NCBI GenBank assembly: GCA_024222295.1
Contig: JAAEPF010000024.1
Location: 186,001 to 250,000 of the forward strand
DNA from: Actinomycetes bacterium
GTDB lineage: Bacteria > Actinomycetota > Acidimicrobiia > Acidimicrobiales > Microtrichaceae
Length of the DNA: 64,000 nucleotides
Direction: 5' to 3'
Positions 1 through 11,040 of the stretch are shown piece after piece. The translations under genes were made by a program, and so were the position numbers. Positions within the stretch are counted from its first letter, which is position 1; every line of letters starts with the position of its first letter. The notes beneath the pieces were generated by a model. That model was not told the origin of the DNA and made no database searches. It worked only from the letters and a program-made list of their open reading frames with translations.

Positions 1-2
1 AC

Positions 3-176
3 CTCGGCGCCGAGGAGATCGACTGGTACGTCGCCACCGGTGAGCCCATGGGCAAGGCGGGCGCCTATGCGATCCAGGGCGCGGGTGCTGTGCTGGTGGA
101 ACGGGTGGTGGGTGATCCGTCGACCGTCATCGGCCTGCCGATGCGTGCTGTGTCGCGGCTGCTCGGTGCTCGCTGA
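3..176 (+). CDS. maf: Maf-like nucleotide pyrophosphatase, C-terminal end (partial)
   Basis: Only the last 57 residues are present; the gene enters from the left edge of the window. The visible segment reads [18 protein letters not shown] followed by a GLPM motif near the end, which is the conserved C-terminal block of Maf/YhdE proteins. These cytoplasmic enzymes hydrolyse non-canonical or excess nucleoside triphosphates to monophosphates and have been linked to septum inhibition. The stop codon TGA is at 174-176. The convergent SGNH gene ends two bases later. The family call is firm from this block; substrate class (dTTP/UTP or m7GTP type) cannot be told from the fragment. Confidence 0.9.
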   Translation, partial: LGAEEIDWYVATGEPMGKAGAYAIQGAGAVLVERVVGDPSTVIGLPMRAVSRLLGAR

Positions 177-177
177 G

Positions 178-786
178 TCAGGGGTGAACTGAATCGTCGA
201 CGCAGTAGGCGAACCACTGGTAGTCGAGCGGATGCAGGCCGTCGAAGGAGTCGCCGGCCTGCCCGCGACAGTCGATCACGTCCGGGTAGGTGGCGATCAG
301 GTGGTCATAGATCGGCTGGTAGTTGACCGCGTGCCCCCAGGTTGGTTCGAGCACCCACCGCACCGGCACGCCGAGCGATGCCAGCTCGGCGTCGAATTCG
401 TCCATGGCCGTGATGATCGCGGCGGCGGTCGTGCCCACCGACAGGTCGTTGACGCCGCCCATTGCGATCACGACGTCCGGCAGGTGGGTCTCGACCCCGG
501 CGTTGATGACGTTGTCGCGGATTCGCCCGTTGAACAGCGCCGCGTGGTCCACGAACCCGGACGCTCCGGTGGCGGTCAGCCAGAACGGCTCATGGGGCAT
601 GTGCCGGGCCGTGTGGTGCGCCAACGAGTCACCCGCGAACCACACGGCGGTCTCGGGTGGCGGGCCGGTATAGGGCCCCGGTTCACCACCGGGTCCGTAG
701 GTGGTGCCAGCTGTGCAGCCGACGCCCATCAGCGTGGCGGCAACAACAGCCACGAACCCCAACGACCTCGCCCCGATGAAACGCAT
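178..786 (-). CDS. SGNH/GDSL-type hydrolase, probable lipoprotein
   Basis: A 202-residue secreted esterase/lipase-like protein. An N-terminal hydrophobic segment ends in GVGC (Cys24), a slightly atypical lipobox, so membrane anchoring by lipidation is likely. Block I is FAGDSLA with the nucleophile at Ser54; block III is seen as GGVNDL, and the Asp-His pair as DGLHPL near the C-terminus. The family hydrolyses ester bonds of acyl groups on lipids or polysaccharides; the substrate here is unknown. The residues after the signal are rich in Pro, Gly and Thr, typical of an extracytoplasmic linker. It converges with maf and lies 24 bases downstream of the amidase gene on the same strand, so it may be co-transcribed with it. 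Confidence 0.8.
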   Translation of the reverse strand: MRFIGARSLGFVAVVAATLMGVGCTAGTTYGPGGEPGPYTGPPPETAVWFAGDSLAHHTARHMPHEPFWLTATGASGFVDHAALFNGRIRDNVINAGVETHLPDVVIAMGGVNDLSVGTTAAAIITAMDEFDAELASLGVPVRWVLEPTWGHAVNYQPIYDHLIATYPDVIDCRGQAGDSFDGLHPLDYQWFAYCVDDSVHP

Positions 787-810
787 GTGATGAGGGTAGT
801 GACCGGGGCC

Positions 811-2220
811 TCAGGGTGCAGAGGGCAGGCGGTCGGCCCACTGAACGGCCTGCTCCAGCTGGGCCGCAACACGGATCAATGTGGCCTCGTCGAACGGCGG
901 TGCCGCCAGTTGCACCCCAACGGGAAGCCCGGCTTCGGACACGTGAACGGGCAGGCTGATCGCCGGCTGGCCCGTCACGTTGAACACGGCTGTGTAGGCG
1001 GCCATCGGAGTGGCGTTGACCATGGGGGCGGTGGGCGACTCGTCGGCGCCGGTCCAGATCCACCCCACCTCCGGTGGCTCGATGGCCATCGTGGGGGTCA
1101 ACAGCAGGTCGAAGTCACGTCCGAACTGCGGTGTGAAGTCCCGCGAGGCCTTCTGGAGCATGATCACCGATTCGGTGTAGGAGATCGAGTCGGTGTCGCG
1201 GGCTCCGGCGAGGCTCTCGCGGTTGTGAGGCTCCAGCAGGTCGAGATCGGTGAGCTCGTACCCCGCCGAGATCGTCGACCAGACAGTCAGGAACCCGCCC
1301 ATGAAGCCGGCGGCGTCGGGCCAGCGGACGTCATCGGTCTGGACTTCGTGGCCGAGTTCCTCGAGCATCCGGGCGGCCGATTCCGCCGCCTCCACACAGG
1401 CGGGCGCCGGATCCACGCCCACTGCGTTGGCGGTGGAGAGGCGGATGCGCAACCGACCCGGGTCGGCGCCCACCTCATCGCTCAGGGGCCGGGCCAGCGG
1501 CGGCGCCACCTCCCACGATGCCTGGTCCAGCTGGGACATCACGTCGACGATCGCGGCCTGGTCGGCCACGTCGCGCGTCACGACGCCCTGGGTTGATGCG
1601 CTGATCATCTTGGTCGGGCCGCTGGTGATCCGGTTGCGGGATGCCTTCAGCCCCACGAGGCCGTTGCAGCTCGAGGGAATCCGGATGGACCCGCCGCCGT
1701 CGGAGGCATGTGCAGCCGGCAGCATGCCGGCGGCAACCGCTGCTCCGGCTCCACCGGAGGACCCGCCGGGCGTGTGGTCGGTGTTCCACGGGTTTCGCGT
1801 GGCGCCCAGTCGCTCTGACTCGGTGACCGACACCGACCCGAACTCCGGAGTGGTGGTCTTGCCCGAGAACACGAACCCGGCGCTGCGCAACCGGGCCACG
1901 GGTGGGTGGTCAGCCTGCTTGGGTGTGTCACTGGATGCTCGGCTTCCGAGCGTGGTCGGCCAGCCCTCGACGTCGTTGAGGTCCTTGATGAGCATCGGGA
2001 CCCCGGCAAATGGGCCCAGCTCGTCGGCGCGGTTGTTGGCAACCGCATCGTCGACCGACGCGGCGTCGGCCCGTGCCCGGTCGTCGTCGCGAAAGCAGAC
2101 GGCATTCAGCGCCGGGTCGAGCCGGTCGATCGCCTCCAGGTGGGCTTCCAGTGCCTCCGCGGCACCAATGTCACCGGTTCGTATCGACTTCGCCAGGTCC
2201 AGCGCGCTCTTGGTCGTCAT
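811..2220 (-). CDS. Amidase (amidase signature family)
   Basis: A 469-residue amidase-signature enzyme that hydrolyses a carboxamide to acid and ammonia in the cytoplasm. The Ser-cisSer-Lys triad regions are visible: the lysine in PMLIKDLNDVEG, and the glycine/serine-rich signature TPGGSSGGAGAAVAAG followed by DGGGSIRIPSS with the nucleophilic serine. The reading frame is open further upstream to 2307, but I chose ATG at 2220 because the protein then begins MTTKSALDLAKSIRTGD, the usual family start. The 3' end of the upstream diguanylate cyclase gene still overlaps this start by about 50 bases. Substrate is not predictable; GatA is excluded because gatB/gatC are absent and the length and context differ. 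Confidence 0.85.
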   Translation of the reverse strand: MTTKSALDLAKSIRTGDIGAAEALEAHLEAIDRLDPALNAVCFRDDDRARADAASVDDAVANNRADELGPFAGVPMLIKDLNDVEGWPTTLGSRASSDTPKQADHPPVARLRSAGFVFSGKTTTPEFGSVSVTESERLGATRNPWNTDHTPGGSSGGAGAAVAAGMLPAAHASDGGGSIRIPSSCNGLVGLKASRNRITSGPTKMISASTQGVVTRDVADQAAIVDVMSQLDQASWEVAPPLARPLSDEVGADPGRLRIRLSTANAVGVDPAPACVEAAESAARMLEELGHEVQTDDVRWPDAAGFMGGFLTVWSTISAGYELTDLDLLEPHNRESLAGARDTDSISYTESVIMLQKASRDFTPQFGRDFDLLLTPTMAIEPPEVGWIWTGADESPTAPMVNATPMAAYTAVFNVTGQPAISLPVHVSEAGLPVGVQLAAPPFDEATLIRVAAQLEQAVQWADRLPSAP

Positions 2221-3769
2221 GGCCCGTGACGGTAGCGCCTTGCGGGCCGGTGAGGTCGGCTCCATCGCCTGCGTGTGCCACCGCACCGGAGCTGCCGGTG
2301 TCGGCACGCTTCGCTTCGTACATGGCCGCGTCGGCCATCGTCATCAGCAGTTCGGGGGCCTGTCCGGGGCTGTCCGCCTCGATCGATGCGACGCCGACGC
2401 TGGCGGACACGCGCAGGTGGGAGTCCTTCCACCGGATCGGTTCCTGGATTGCCGCAAGGATGCGGCGCGCCAGGCCCTGTGCCTCCGCAGGTGTCACCTC
2501 GTGCAGCACGGCCAGGAACTCGTCGCCGCCCATGCGCAACACGAGGTCGGCGGGGCGCAAGGTCGTGCGCAGCCGGTCCGCAGTGATACGCAGCACGGTG
2601 TCTCCGGCGTCGTGGCCATGGGTGTCGTTGACGGACTTGAATAGGTCCAGGTCGATGGACAGCAGCGCGCCGGGCAGCGACGCCGGGTTATGAAGCTCGT
2701 CGAGCACGTCGTCGAGCACCGCGCGGTTGAGCAGCCCGGTGAGGGGGTCGTGGGTGGCCTGGACCTGGAGCTCCTGTCGGGCGCGGTCCAGTTGGCTGGT
2801 GGTCGTGCCGAGCGTGCGGGCGAGTTGCATCATTCGCCATACGATGATGAACGAGACGAGCACCACAGAGGTCGCCACCCAGATCACGGGAAGGGGCTCC
2901 GGAGGCATGGCTGCGATGACGATCACGAGCGGCCCCAGCAGGGCTCCGAAGCCGAGCAACCCGATGCGGCCCCAGTGCAGCACCTCTGCGCCGCGTGGGC
3001 GCCCGAAGCGCACTGCGGCGCCGGTCGCTATGCCAGCGGCGAGCAGGGTCCACGTGAGCGGGTAGAGCCCCTCGATCACACGACGCATCGAGTCACTCGG
3101 GGACTGCAACTCCACGGCGTGGGCCATGTCGGCGATGAGGCTGAGCCCCATGCCGGTGGCCAGCAGGCCGAGGTGTGCGCGGGTCAGTGTCGGCGTCGCG
3201 ACCAGCCAGACCAGCGCTGCCAGCAGGATCAGGTCGAGAAGGGGATATCCGGCGGCGAGCAACCGAAGCGCCCAGTTGGCGCCATCGCCATTGGTTGGCA
3301 CGTGCGCCACGTACTCGATCAGCAGGACGACCGGAGGCACGAGCATCACAGCGCCGTCGATCAGTCCCTTGCGGATCTCCGAGCGGCCGTGTCGCCGGAT
3401 GAGAGTCCAGATGCCGGAGGCCAGCAGCGCATAGCCGGCGAGGTAGATGAGGTCGGATGGGTTCTCCTCCGATGGAGTGCTCCATCCTCTGAATCGCAGC
3501 ACCGCCTCGAGGCTGGCCGCGGTGACGAACGCGATGACTCCCCAGGCCATCCTCACCCAGTGGTGCTTGGCCGATGTGCCGCGCATCGATGCGATCAGGG
3601 CCAGCACCGGCACCCATGCCGCCAGCAGGAACACGGCGAGGCGCACCCCGCCGGACGTGTGCATGGAGACGAGCCCGCCGATGGCGGCCCAGGCAGCGCC
3701 GAAGAGCACCAGGCCCGGTGCGGGCCGCTGCCGAAGCGCTTCGGGGCTGGGGGTGCCGTTGTTGTCCAT
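2171..3769 (-). CDS. Membrane-bound diguanylate cyclase (GGDEF)
   Basis: A 532-residue protein with an N-terminal membrane region of several hydrophobic helices (about residues 20-310), a short coiled linker and a GGDEF domain (about 335-500). The active-site signature RMGGDEF is intact, and RPAD, five residues before it, matches the RxxD inhibitory site, so the enzyme should make cyclic-di-GMP from two GTP and be product-inhibited. The membrane part resembles integral-membrane sensor regions (MASE-like) but I cannot name the family. It is divergent from the leuA leader region and its 3' end overlaps the amidase start. The last 30 residues after the catalytic domain are low complexity. Confidence 0.88.
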   Translation of the reverse strand: MDNNGTPSPEALRQRPAPGLVLFGAAWAAIGGLVSMHTSGGVRLAVFLLAAWVPVLALIASMRGTSAKHHWVRMAWGVIAFVTAASLEAVLRFRGWSTPSEENPSDLIYLAGYALLASGIWTLIRRHGRSEIRKGLIDGAVMLVPPVVLLIEYVAHVPTNGDGANWALRLLAAGYPLLDLILLAALVWLVATPTLTRAHLGLLATGMGLSLIADMAHAVELQSPSDSMRRVIEGLYPLTWTLLAAGIATGAAVRFGRPRGAEVLHWGRIGLLGFGALLGPLVIVIAAMPPEPLPVIWVATSVVLVSFIIVWRMMQLARTLGTTTSQLDRARQELQVQATHDPLTGLLNRAVLDDVLDELHNPASLPGALLSIDLDLFKSVNDTHGHDAGDTVLRITADRLRTTLRPADLVLRMGGDEFLAVLHEVTPAEAQGLARRILAAIQEPIRWKDSHLRVSASVGVASIEADSPGQAPELLMTMADAAMYEAKRADTGSSGAVAHAGDGADLTGPQGATVTGHDDQERAGPGEVDTNR

Positions 3770-3900
3770 GTCTGGCCCGCTCCGCGGCCGGTTGCCGACT
3801 CGAGCAAGGGTACCGAGGGTGTCCGGGGGTCACTCCTGCGGTTTCCGGTGCCACCTGACAAGTCCCACAAGAGCCCGGCGCTGTGGGCACGGGTATGGCG

Positions 3901-3929
3901 TTGCCACCGACCTGATGCGGGCGTACAGT
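3901..3929 (+). promoter_or_regulatory. Predicted leuA promoter
   Basis: TTGCCA at 3901-3906 and TACAGT at 3924-3929 are separated by 17 bases, a good vegetative-sigma promoter. The expected start of transcription (about 3936-3937) coincides with the ATG of the leucine-rich leader peptide, so the leader peptide would be translated from a nearly or fully leaderless transcript, a mode known to be common in actinobacteria. The promoter and start site are predictions. Confidence 0.65.
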
Positions 3930-3936
3930 GGACCCG

Positions 3937-3975
3937 ATGACTCCCCGAGCACTTGCCCTCCTTCTGCTGACCTAG
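3937..3975 (+). CDS. leuA leader peptide, 12 residues, four consecutive Leu codons
   Basis: A small ORF encodes MTPRALALLLLT and then stops at TAG (3973-3975). Five of twelve codons are leucine (CTT, CTC, CTT, CTG, CTG) and four are consecutive, which is the hallmark of a leucine-sensing leader peptide. It sits right after a predicted promoter and right before mutually exclusive RNA structures, 108 bases ahead of the first enzyme of leucine synthesis. Ribosome pausing at these codons when charged leucyl-tRNA is scarce would change folding of the downstream leader. No Shine-Dalgarno sequence precedes the ATG, consistent with leaderless translation. Confidence 0.8.
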   Translation: MTPRALALLLLT

Positions 3976-5865
<1,890 letters not shown>

Positions 5866-5873
5866 CGGGCGGC

Positions 5874-6308
5874 TCAGCGCCCGGTGGTGATGTAGTCGTG
5901 CAGCGTGCGGGCTTCGGCTTCGAGCTCGCCGACACGGTGCTTCACCACGTCGCCGATGGACACGATCCCGGCCAGCTGTCCGTCGATCACGACGGGCAGG
6001 TGACGCATGCGATGCTCGGTCATTATCCGCATGAGGTCATCGCAGGTGTCACCCGGTTCACAGGTGCGCACCTCCGCGGTCATGACGGTCTCGACGGTCT
6101 CGGCCAGCGCTGACTGGCCCCGTTCGGCCAGCCGGCGCACGATGTCGCGCTCGGAGACGATTCCCTCGATCCGGCGGCCATCGGAGGACACGACCAGCGC
6201 TCCGACGCCGCGGAGGCGCAACTCGGATGCCGCGTCGGTGAGCTTTGCGGTTGCGCCGATCGTGGCGACAGTGCTGCCCTTTTCGTTGATGATCGTGGCG
6301 ACTCGCAT
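5874..6308 (-). CDS. Tandem CBS-domain protein
   Basis: A 144-residue stand-alone protein made of two CBS domains (about residues 5-62 and 75-135). The typical end motifs are clear: GIVSERDIVRRLAERG in the first repeat and HLPVVIDGQLAGIVSIGDVV in the second. Such pairs bind adenosine nucleotides and act as energy or stress sensors for partner proteins. A strong Shine-Dalgarno sequence AGGAGG lies 7 bases before the ATG at 6308. It converges on leuA with an 8-base gap. No partner domain is fused and none of the neighbours is an obvious target. Confidence 0.88.
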   Translation of the reverse strand: MRVATIINEKGSTVATIGATAKLTDAASELRLRGVGALVVSSDGRRIEGIVSERDIVRRLAERGQSALAETVETVMTAEVRTCEPGDTCDDLMRIMTEHRMRHLPVVIDGQLAGIVSIGDVVKHRVGELEAEARTLHDYITTGR

Positions 6309-6463
6309 GTGATGTCCTCCTGGCCCCTCTATGTCTCCGGGTAGCCGTGTACCCGGGCGGTTTCAGTGTACGGATGCACCCAGTAACAACATTATGACCG
6401 ACTGTGGTCGATGTGTCATCGGGCACACTCAGCTTGCTGATGGACACCGCCGGTGGCTGGGGA

Positions 6464-9400
6464 TCAGGGCCTGTCCGTCAGGGCATTGATGGCGGCCGGG
6501 AGGTCCGCCGCCGGTAAGGGGGCAGAGATCAAGCGACCCTGGCCGAGGGTGCAGCCCAGCTCGGCCAGCGCCTCGCGTTGGCTCTCGGTCTCGATGCCGT
6601 CGGCTATCACAGCGAGGTCGATCGCGGAGGCCAGACTCACCACCGCCGTGGCGATGGCCGTGGAGCGCGGGTTGGACCCGATCTCCGCCACGAACGACCG
6701 GTCAAGCTTCACCACGTCGATCGGCAGCTCCTTTAGGTAAGTCAGCGGTGAGTAGCCGGTGCCGAAGTCGTCCAGAGCGATGTTGATCCCCATGCCCGTC
6801 AGGTCACCCAGGATGCCGCGGGTCGTCTTGAGCTCCTCGAGCAGGACCGTCTCGGTGATCTCGAGGCAAATCCGCGAGGGGTCGACGCTTCTGGACTCGA
6901 TCAGCTCGGCCATGCTGGCCACGAACCCGGGTGCCTGTAGCTGGCGCACGGACACGTTGACCGCCATGGCCAACGAGTCAAGGCCGTGACGGTCCCATTG
7001 GGCAAGCTGATCCAGCGCGCTGCGCATCACCCAGGTGCCGATCGGGATGATCAGACCCGTGTCCTCGGCGACGGGCACGAACGTGTCCGGCGGGATCGAC
7101 TGTCCATCCATGCGCCAACGCAGCAGCGTCTCCACTCCGACAACACCGAAGTCGTCGAGCCGTGCGACTGGCTGATAGGCGAGCGTGAAGTCCTCACTCT
7201 CCACGGCGGCCCTGAGCTCACGCTCTAGTTGGTGGCGCGATACCGCAGCGCGGCGCAACTCGTCGTCGAAGGTCGCCCAGCACCGTCGCCCGGTTGACTT
7301 GGCGTGGTACATCGCAGTGTCGGCGTCACGCAGCAGGCTTGCCGGGTCGAGGTCGGCCGCGCTGGAGTGGGCGATCCCGATCGACACGCCGGTGTGGATC
7401 TGGTGTTCTTCGACGTCGAAGGGCGCCGTCAGGGCGGCATCGATGCGCTCGGCGATCGACTCGGCGTCGCTGCGCTCACCGATGCGCTGGCACACCACCA
7501 CGAACTCGTCGCCGCCGAACCTCGTCACCGTCTCGTCGGGTCGCACCACGGCGCCGATCCGCCTGGCGCACTGCTGAAGCAGCTGGTCGCCGACCTCGTG
7601 GCCGAGGCTGTCGTTCACGACCTTGAAGTGGTCGAGGTCGATGAACAACAGTGCGACGCTCGCCGTCGCGGAGTCGTGGTGCTGCTCGGCGATCTCCCCG
7701 AGTTCCCGCAGCAGGGCCAGTCGGTTCGGAAGGCCGGTCAGCTGGTCGTGGGTGGCCTCGTATTCGAGGCTCGCCTCGAGCTGCTTCGTTTCGGTGATGT
7801 CGTGGGTGACGGTCGAGAACTGGCGGGCGCGACCCTGTTCGTCGCGGTGCATCATCAGCTCCACGCGCATCATGCGCTTGTCGCCATTGGCGCTGACGGA
7901 TTCGACCTCGCCCGACCACCACCCGGTGGCGCCGAGTTGCTTCATTATCTCCCCGAAGCCGTCGGCCTTGGGCAGGCTCAAAGGCCACTGCGTGTGCAGT
8001 CGTGACTCGTACTCCTGCTCGCTGAGGCCGAAGAAGTCGCGCCCGGTGCGGTTGATGAACACCAGCCTGCCCTCGGCGTCGACCACCATCACCGTGTCCT
8101 CGGTGAGGCCGAATATCTCGAGCAGGCTCTGGTGTTCCTGCTCGGCGCGGACCTCGGCAGTCGCGTCCTCGATTCCACCGAACCGCTTGGCACGCCCGTC
8201 GGCGTCGATGACCACGGTCGAACGCACGTCGACCCAGCGATACTCCCCGTCGGGTCGCCTGATCCTGAGCCGAACCGGCGGCTGCGGCCCGGGTTCCCTC
8301 TCAGCCGGGCCGGCGTGGACCATTTCGTCGACGAGGATTGCCTGCCAGCCGTTGCCCGCTGCCTCGGCTGCGGTCATGCCCGTGATCTCCTCCCAACGCG
8401 GGTTGACGTCAACGAGTCCGGCGTCTTGGTCGATCTCGAACAGTCCGGTCGAGGAGGACACGGCCAGGGATCCGAACGCCACCGAGGCCGACTCCAGATC
8501 GTGTTCGGCCTGCACGTCGCGGAGGTTCCACACGACCGCTGCCACGTCGGGATCGTCGAGTTGGTTGCAGACCGTCATCTGTCTCCACCGGATGCCTTCG
8601 TCGGTGCCCAGCAGCGGTGCCTCGAACACCTCAGTATGGCCGGGGACGGAGACGCATCGCCGCAGGACCCCCTTCAGGGTGGCCCGGTCCTCCTCACCGA
8701 GAGCCAGGGCGAGGTCGACGCCGACGATGTCCTTGGGGTCCCACTTCCAGGACCTGGTTCGCGACTCGGAGGCCCACGTGATAATCCCGTCCCTGTCGGT
8801 GAGAAGCACCCGGTCGTGGCTGTTGCGGAGCAACGCTCGATGCCGCCGTTCGGAGGAGGAGAGGCGTTCGCCGGCCAGGACGCGCTCGTGTGAGTCCGTG
8901 ATCGCAAGTGCGAGACCGTCGAAGGCGGGGTTCTCGCGTAGATCGCGACCGACGACGTCGGTCCACCGCCACCCGCGGTTGCGGTGCCTGATCCGCACGG
9001 TCACCGGTGTTGGCAGCGGGAGCTCCTGTCCTTCGTGGGAGCGCCAGGAGTCGATGGCCTCGCCCAGGGACGCGATGTCATCGGGGTGAACCAGTTCCAC
9101 GGGATTCAGGCGGGCGAACTCCTCCTCGGTGTAACCGGCTGCGGTGCCGACTCCGGAACTGGCCCACTTGATGGTGGAGTCCTCGTTCAGGACCAGAACC
9201 GCGTTCGCCGAGATGCTGAGCAGCATCCGCAAGAAGTCCTCGCTGGGGCGGCTCGCGCCACCAGCGGGTTCCTCCTCGGCCCGCGGGACCCGGGGGATCT
9301 TCGGGCTGGCGGAGGAGACATCCTGCACGGAGACAACGACCGCGCCGATGCCGGGCTCGTCGAGGCATCGCGTGGCCAGCATCTCCAGCCAGCGCCAGTC

Positions 9401-9634
9401 GCCATCCTTGGTCGCCAGCCGCACGCGGATTCCGTTGCGGGTGCCGTCGGTGCCGTGGACCACGGCGGCGTGGCGCCGGTGCGAGCGTTGGCGGTCCTCG
9501 GGATGGACGTGCTCGAGCAGGTCCCGCCCGACGTAGTCACACGGGTCGAGGCCGGTCAGTCTGGTGATCCCGGGCGCGATCGAGCGGACGGTGCCGTTGC
9601 GTTCGAGCAGCGCCAGCAACTGGTGTGTTGCCAC
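6464..9634 (-). CDS. Multi-PAS sensor with GGDEF and EAL domains
   Basis: A 1056-residue cytoplasmic signalling protein with no membrane segment. About five PAS/PAC modules occupy residues 1-620, followed by GGDEF (about 630-790) and EAL (about 805-1050). GGDEF is intact (RFGGDEF), while the inhibitory-site position reads RPDE instead of RxxD, suggesting weak product inhibition. The EAL signature reads ETLLRW, with Thr replacing Ala; the other catalytic elements (NVSVRQL, EITET, DDFGTGYS, the KLD lysine and ADGIETE) are present, so phosphodiesterase activity is plausible. It probably adjusts cyclic-di-GMP in response to redox or ligand signals. The start is GTG at 9634. Balance of synthesis and breakdown cannot be told from sequence. 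Confidence 0.9.
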   Translation of the reverse strand: MATHQLLALLERNGTVRSIAPGITRLTGLDPCDYVGRDLLEHVHPEDRQRSHRRHAAVVHGTDGTRNGIRVRLATKDGDWRWLEMLATRCLDEPGIGAVVVSVQDVSSASPKIPRVPRAEEEPAGGASRPSEDFLRMLLSISANAVLVLNEDSTIKWASSGVGTAAGYTEEEFARLNPVELVHPDDIASLGEAIDSWRSHEGQELPLPTPVTVRIRHRNRGWRWTDVVGRDLRENPAFDGLALAITDSHERVLAGERLSSSERRHRALLRNSHDRVLLTDRDGIITWASESRTRSWKWDPKDIVGVDLALALGEEDRATLKGVLRRCVSVPGHTEVFEAPLLGTDEGIRWRQMTVCNQLDDPDVAAVVWNLRDVQAEHDLESASVAFGSLAVSSSTGLFEIDQDAGLVDVNPRWEEITGMTAAEAAGNGWQAILVDEMVHAGPAEREPGPQPPVRLRIRRPDGEYRWVDVRSTVVIDADGRAKRFGGIEDATAEVRAEQEHQSLLEIFGLTEDTVMVVDAEGRLVFINRTGRDFFGLSEQEYESRLHTQWPLSLPKADGFGEIMKQLGATGWWSGEVESVSANGDKRMMRVELMMHRDEQGRARQFSTVTHDITETKQLEASLEYEATHDQLTGLPNRLALLRELGEIAEQHHDSATASVALLFIDLDHFKVVNDSLGHEVGDQLLQQCARRIGAVVRPDETVTRFGGDEFVVVCQRIGERSDAESIAERIDAALTAPFDVEEHQIHTGVSIGIAHSSAADLDPASLLRDADTAMYHAKSTGRRCWATFDDELRRAAVSRHQLERELRAAVESEDFTLAYQPVARLDDFGVVGVETLLRWRMDGQSIPPDTFVPVAEDTGLIIPIGTWVMRSALDQLAQWDRHGLDSLAMAVNVSVRQLQAPGFVASMAELIESRSVDPSRICLEITETVLLEELKTTRGILGDLTGMGINIALDDFGTGYSPLTYLKELPIDVVKLDRSFVAEIGSNPRSTAIATAVVSLASAIDLAVIADGIETESQREALAELGCTLGQGRLISAPLPAADLPAAINALTDRP

Positions 9635-9697
9635 GGCCCCAGCGTAGGGACAAACGAGGTGGTCCGGTAGGTTGAGTGTGGTTCGACCCGGTTCCGG

Positions 9698-10951
9698 TCA
9701 GCCGCTACTGGTGGCGGTGCCGTCGAGCGCCGCGCCCTCTGACTCCTGCCGGGACTCCAGGTCGGCCTCCCGCTGTGCCTTGTCGGCCTCCAGACGGGCC
9801 TGCGCGGCGTACTCGGACACGGCGTCGAAGCACTCGCCCTCGATTCCGCGCAGGGAGAGCACCCGTCGGACCGATGCCTCGACCTGTTCGGCGGGGATCC
9901 TGCCCTCGGTGATCGCCTCGACGAGGCGTTCATGCACGCCGTTCACGACGTCGGTTCCCGAGACCAGAGCGATGTCGGCTCCAGCCGAGATCGCGAGTTC
10001 GGCAGCCTCGGCCTGCGTGTGGTCATCCACGATGGCGCCCATGCCAAGGGAATCGGTCATCACGACGCCTCCGAAGCCTTCGGAGTTGCGGAGCTCGTCG
10101 GTGATGGCGGCTCGTGAGAGCGATGCCGGCTCGCCGTCGGCGGTGAGACCCGGTACCTCGGCATGCGCCACCATGACCGCTGGCGCACCCGCCTCGAACG
10201 CCGAGCGGAACGGGGCCATATCCACGGCGCGCAGTTCCTCGACCGGGTCGAGTGTGGGTAGTGAGTTGTGCGGATCGACGCCTGCACCGCCGATGCCCGG
10301 CCAGTGCTTCACCACCGGCGTCACGCCACCGGCTGCGTTGGCATTGCCCACGGCGACTGCGAACTCGCTGACAGTCGTGGGATCGTCGCCGAAGGAGCGG
10401 CTGCCCAGGCCGGCGCCGCTGCCCACGTCGGCGACCGGCGCGAAGTTCATGGTCACGCCCATGTCCGCCATGCGCCGGGCGTGGGCCTCGACCTCGTTCG
10501 CGGCCTGCGCGGGCGTGCCTTCTGCCATGTCTTCGGCCGATGGCAGGCGGCCTGCGGAGTAGCGCAGCCGCTGCACCGTGCCGCCCTCCTCGTCGACGGC
10601 CACGCTGATGGGCAGCACCGACAGCCCTGCGGTGGCCTCGATCGCATCGGCCACGTCGCTGCGCTGGTTTCCCTTGAGGCCGTATCCGCTGACGGTTCCG
10701 GCCTCCAGGGCGTCTGCGGCATGGGATGGATCCGCAACCATGACCATCACCAGCTGGGCTGCCTGGCCGGAGGTGGGCAGCGTGCTCGCGCAGTCGGGTG
10801 CCCGGGTCGTGGTGGTCGTGGAACTGGTGGTGGGCGCCGTCGATGTGGCCACCTTGCCGGAAACCTGCTGGTTGGAGGTGCCTGCACAAGCGGCGCCGAG
10901 CAGCGCCAGCAGCAACGCACCCGCTGTCAGGATCGTCCGGGCGCCGGGCAT
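9698..10951 (-). CDS. Glycoside hydrolase family 3 lipoprotein (NagZ-like)
   Basis: A 417-residue exported protein with lipobox LLGAAC (Cys22) followed by a Ser/Thr-rich spacer rich in TSSTTTTT. The catalytic region shows KHWPGIGGAGVDPHNSLP, a variant of the KHFPG(H)-D-H block of beta-N-acetylhexosaminidases, and VMTDSLGM, which holds the Asp nucleophile. NagZ-type enzymes remove N-acetylglucosamine from peptidoglycan fragments; outside the membrane it would act in wall recycling or scavenging. In this copy the usual His after KHxPG is Ile, with a His displaced in VDPHNS, so the acid/base dyad should be checked. The C-terminal end (after about 370) is charged and coiled-coil-like. Confidence 0.85.
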   Translation of the reverse strand: MPGARTILTAGALLLALLGAACAGTSNQQVSGKVATSTAPTTSSTTTTTRAPDCASTLPTSGQAAQLVMVMVADPSHAADALEAGTVSGYGLKGNQRSDVADAIEATAGLSVLPISVAVDEEGGTVQRLRYSAGRLPSAEDMAEGTPAQAANEVEAHARRMADMGVTMNFAPVADVGSGAGLGSRSFGDDPTTVSEFAVAVGNANAAGGVTPVVKHWPGIGGAGVDPHNSLPTLDPVEELRAVDMAPFRSAFEAGAPAVMVAHAEVPGLTADGEPASLSRAAITDELRNSEGFGGVVMTDSLGMGAIVDDHTQAEAAELAISAGADIALVSGTDVVNGVHERLVEAITEGRIPAEQVEASVRRVLSLRGIEGECFDAVSEYAAQARLEADKAQREADLESRQESEGAALDGTATSSG

Positions 10952-11040
10952 GGATTGCGACGCTACCGCAGGCTCTCCGATGGCACCCCAAACGACAGCG
11001 CACTGCGGTCAGCTAGTGGCGCAGAGTGTTGTTGCCTCTT

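Noticed and set aside
232-1596. Long + strand open frame over the SGNH and amidase genes
   Set aside because: It is antisense to two clearly conserved genes, and its translation is His/Arg/Gly-rich without any recognisable motif, typical of high-GC shadow frames.
811-2220. Amidase as GatA of the Glu-tRNA(Gln) amidotransferase
   Set aside because: No gatB or gatC neighbours, and the sequence around the active site and C-terminus looks like a general amidase.
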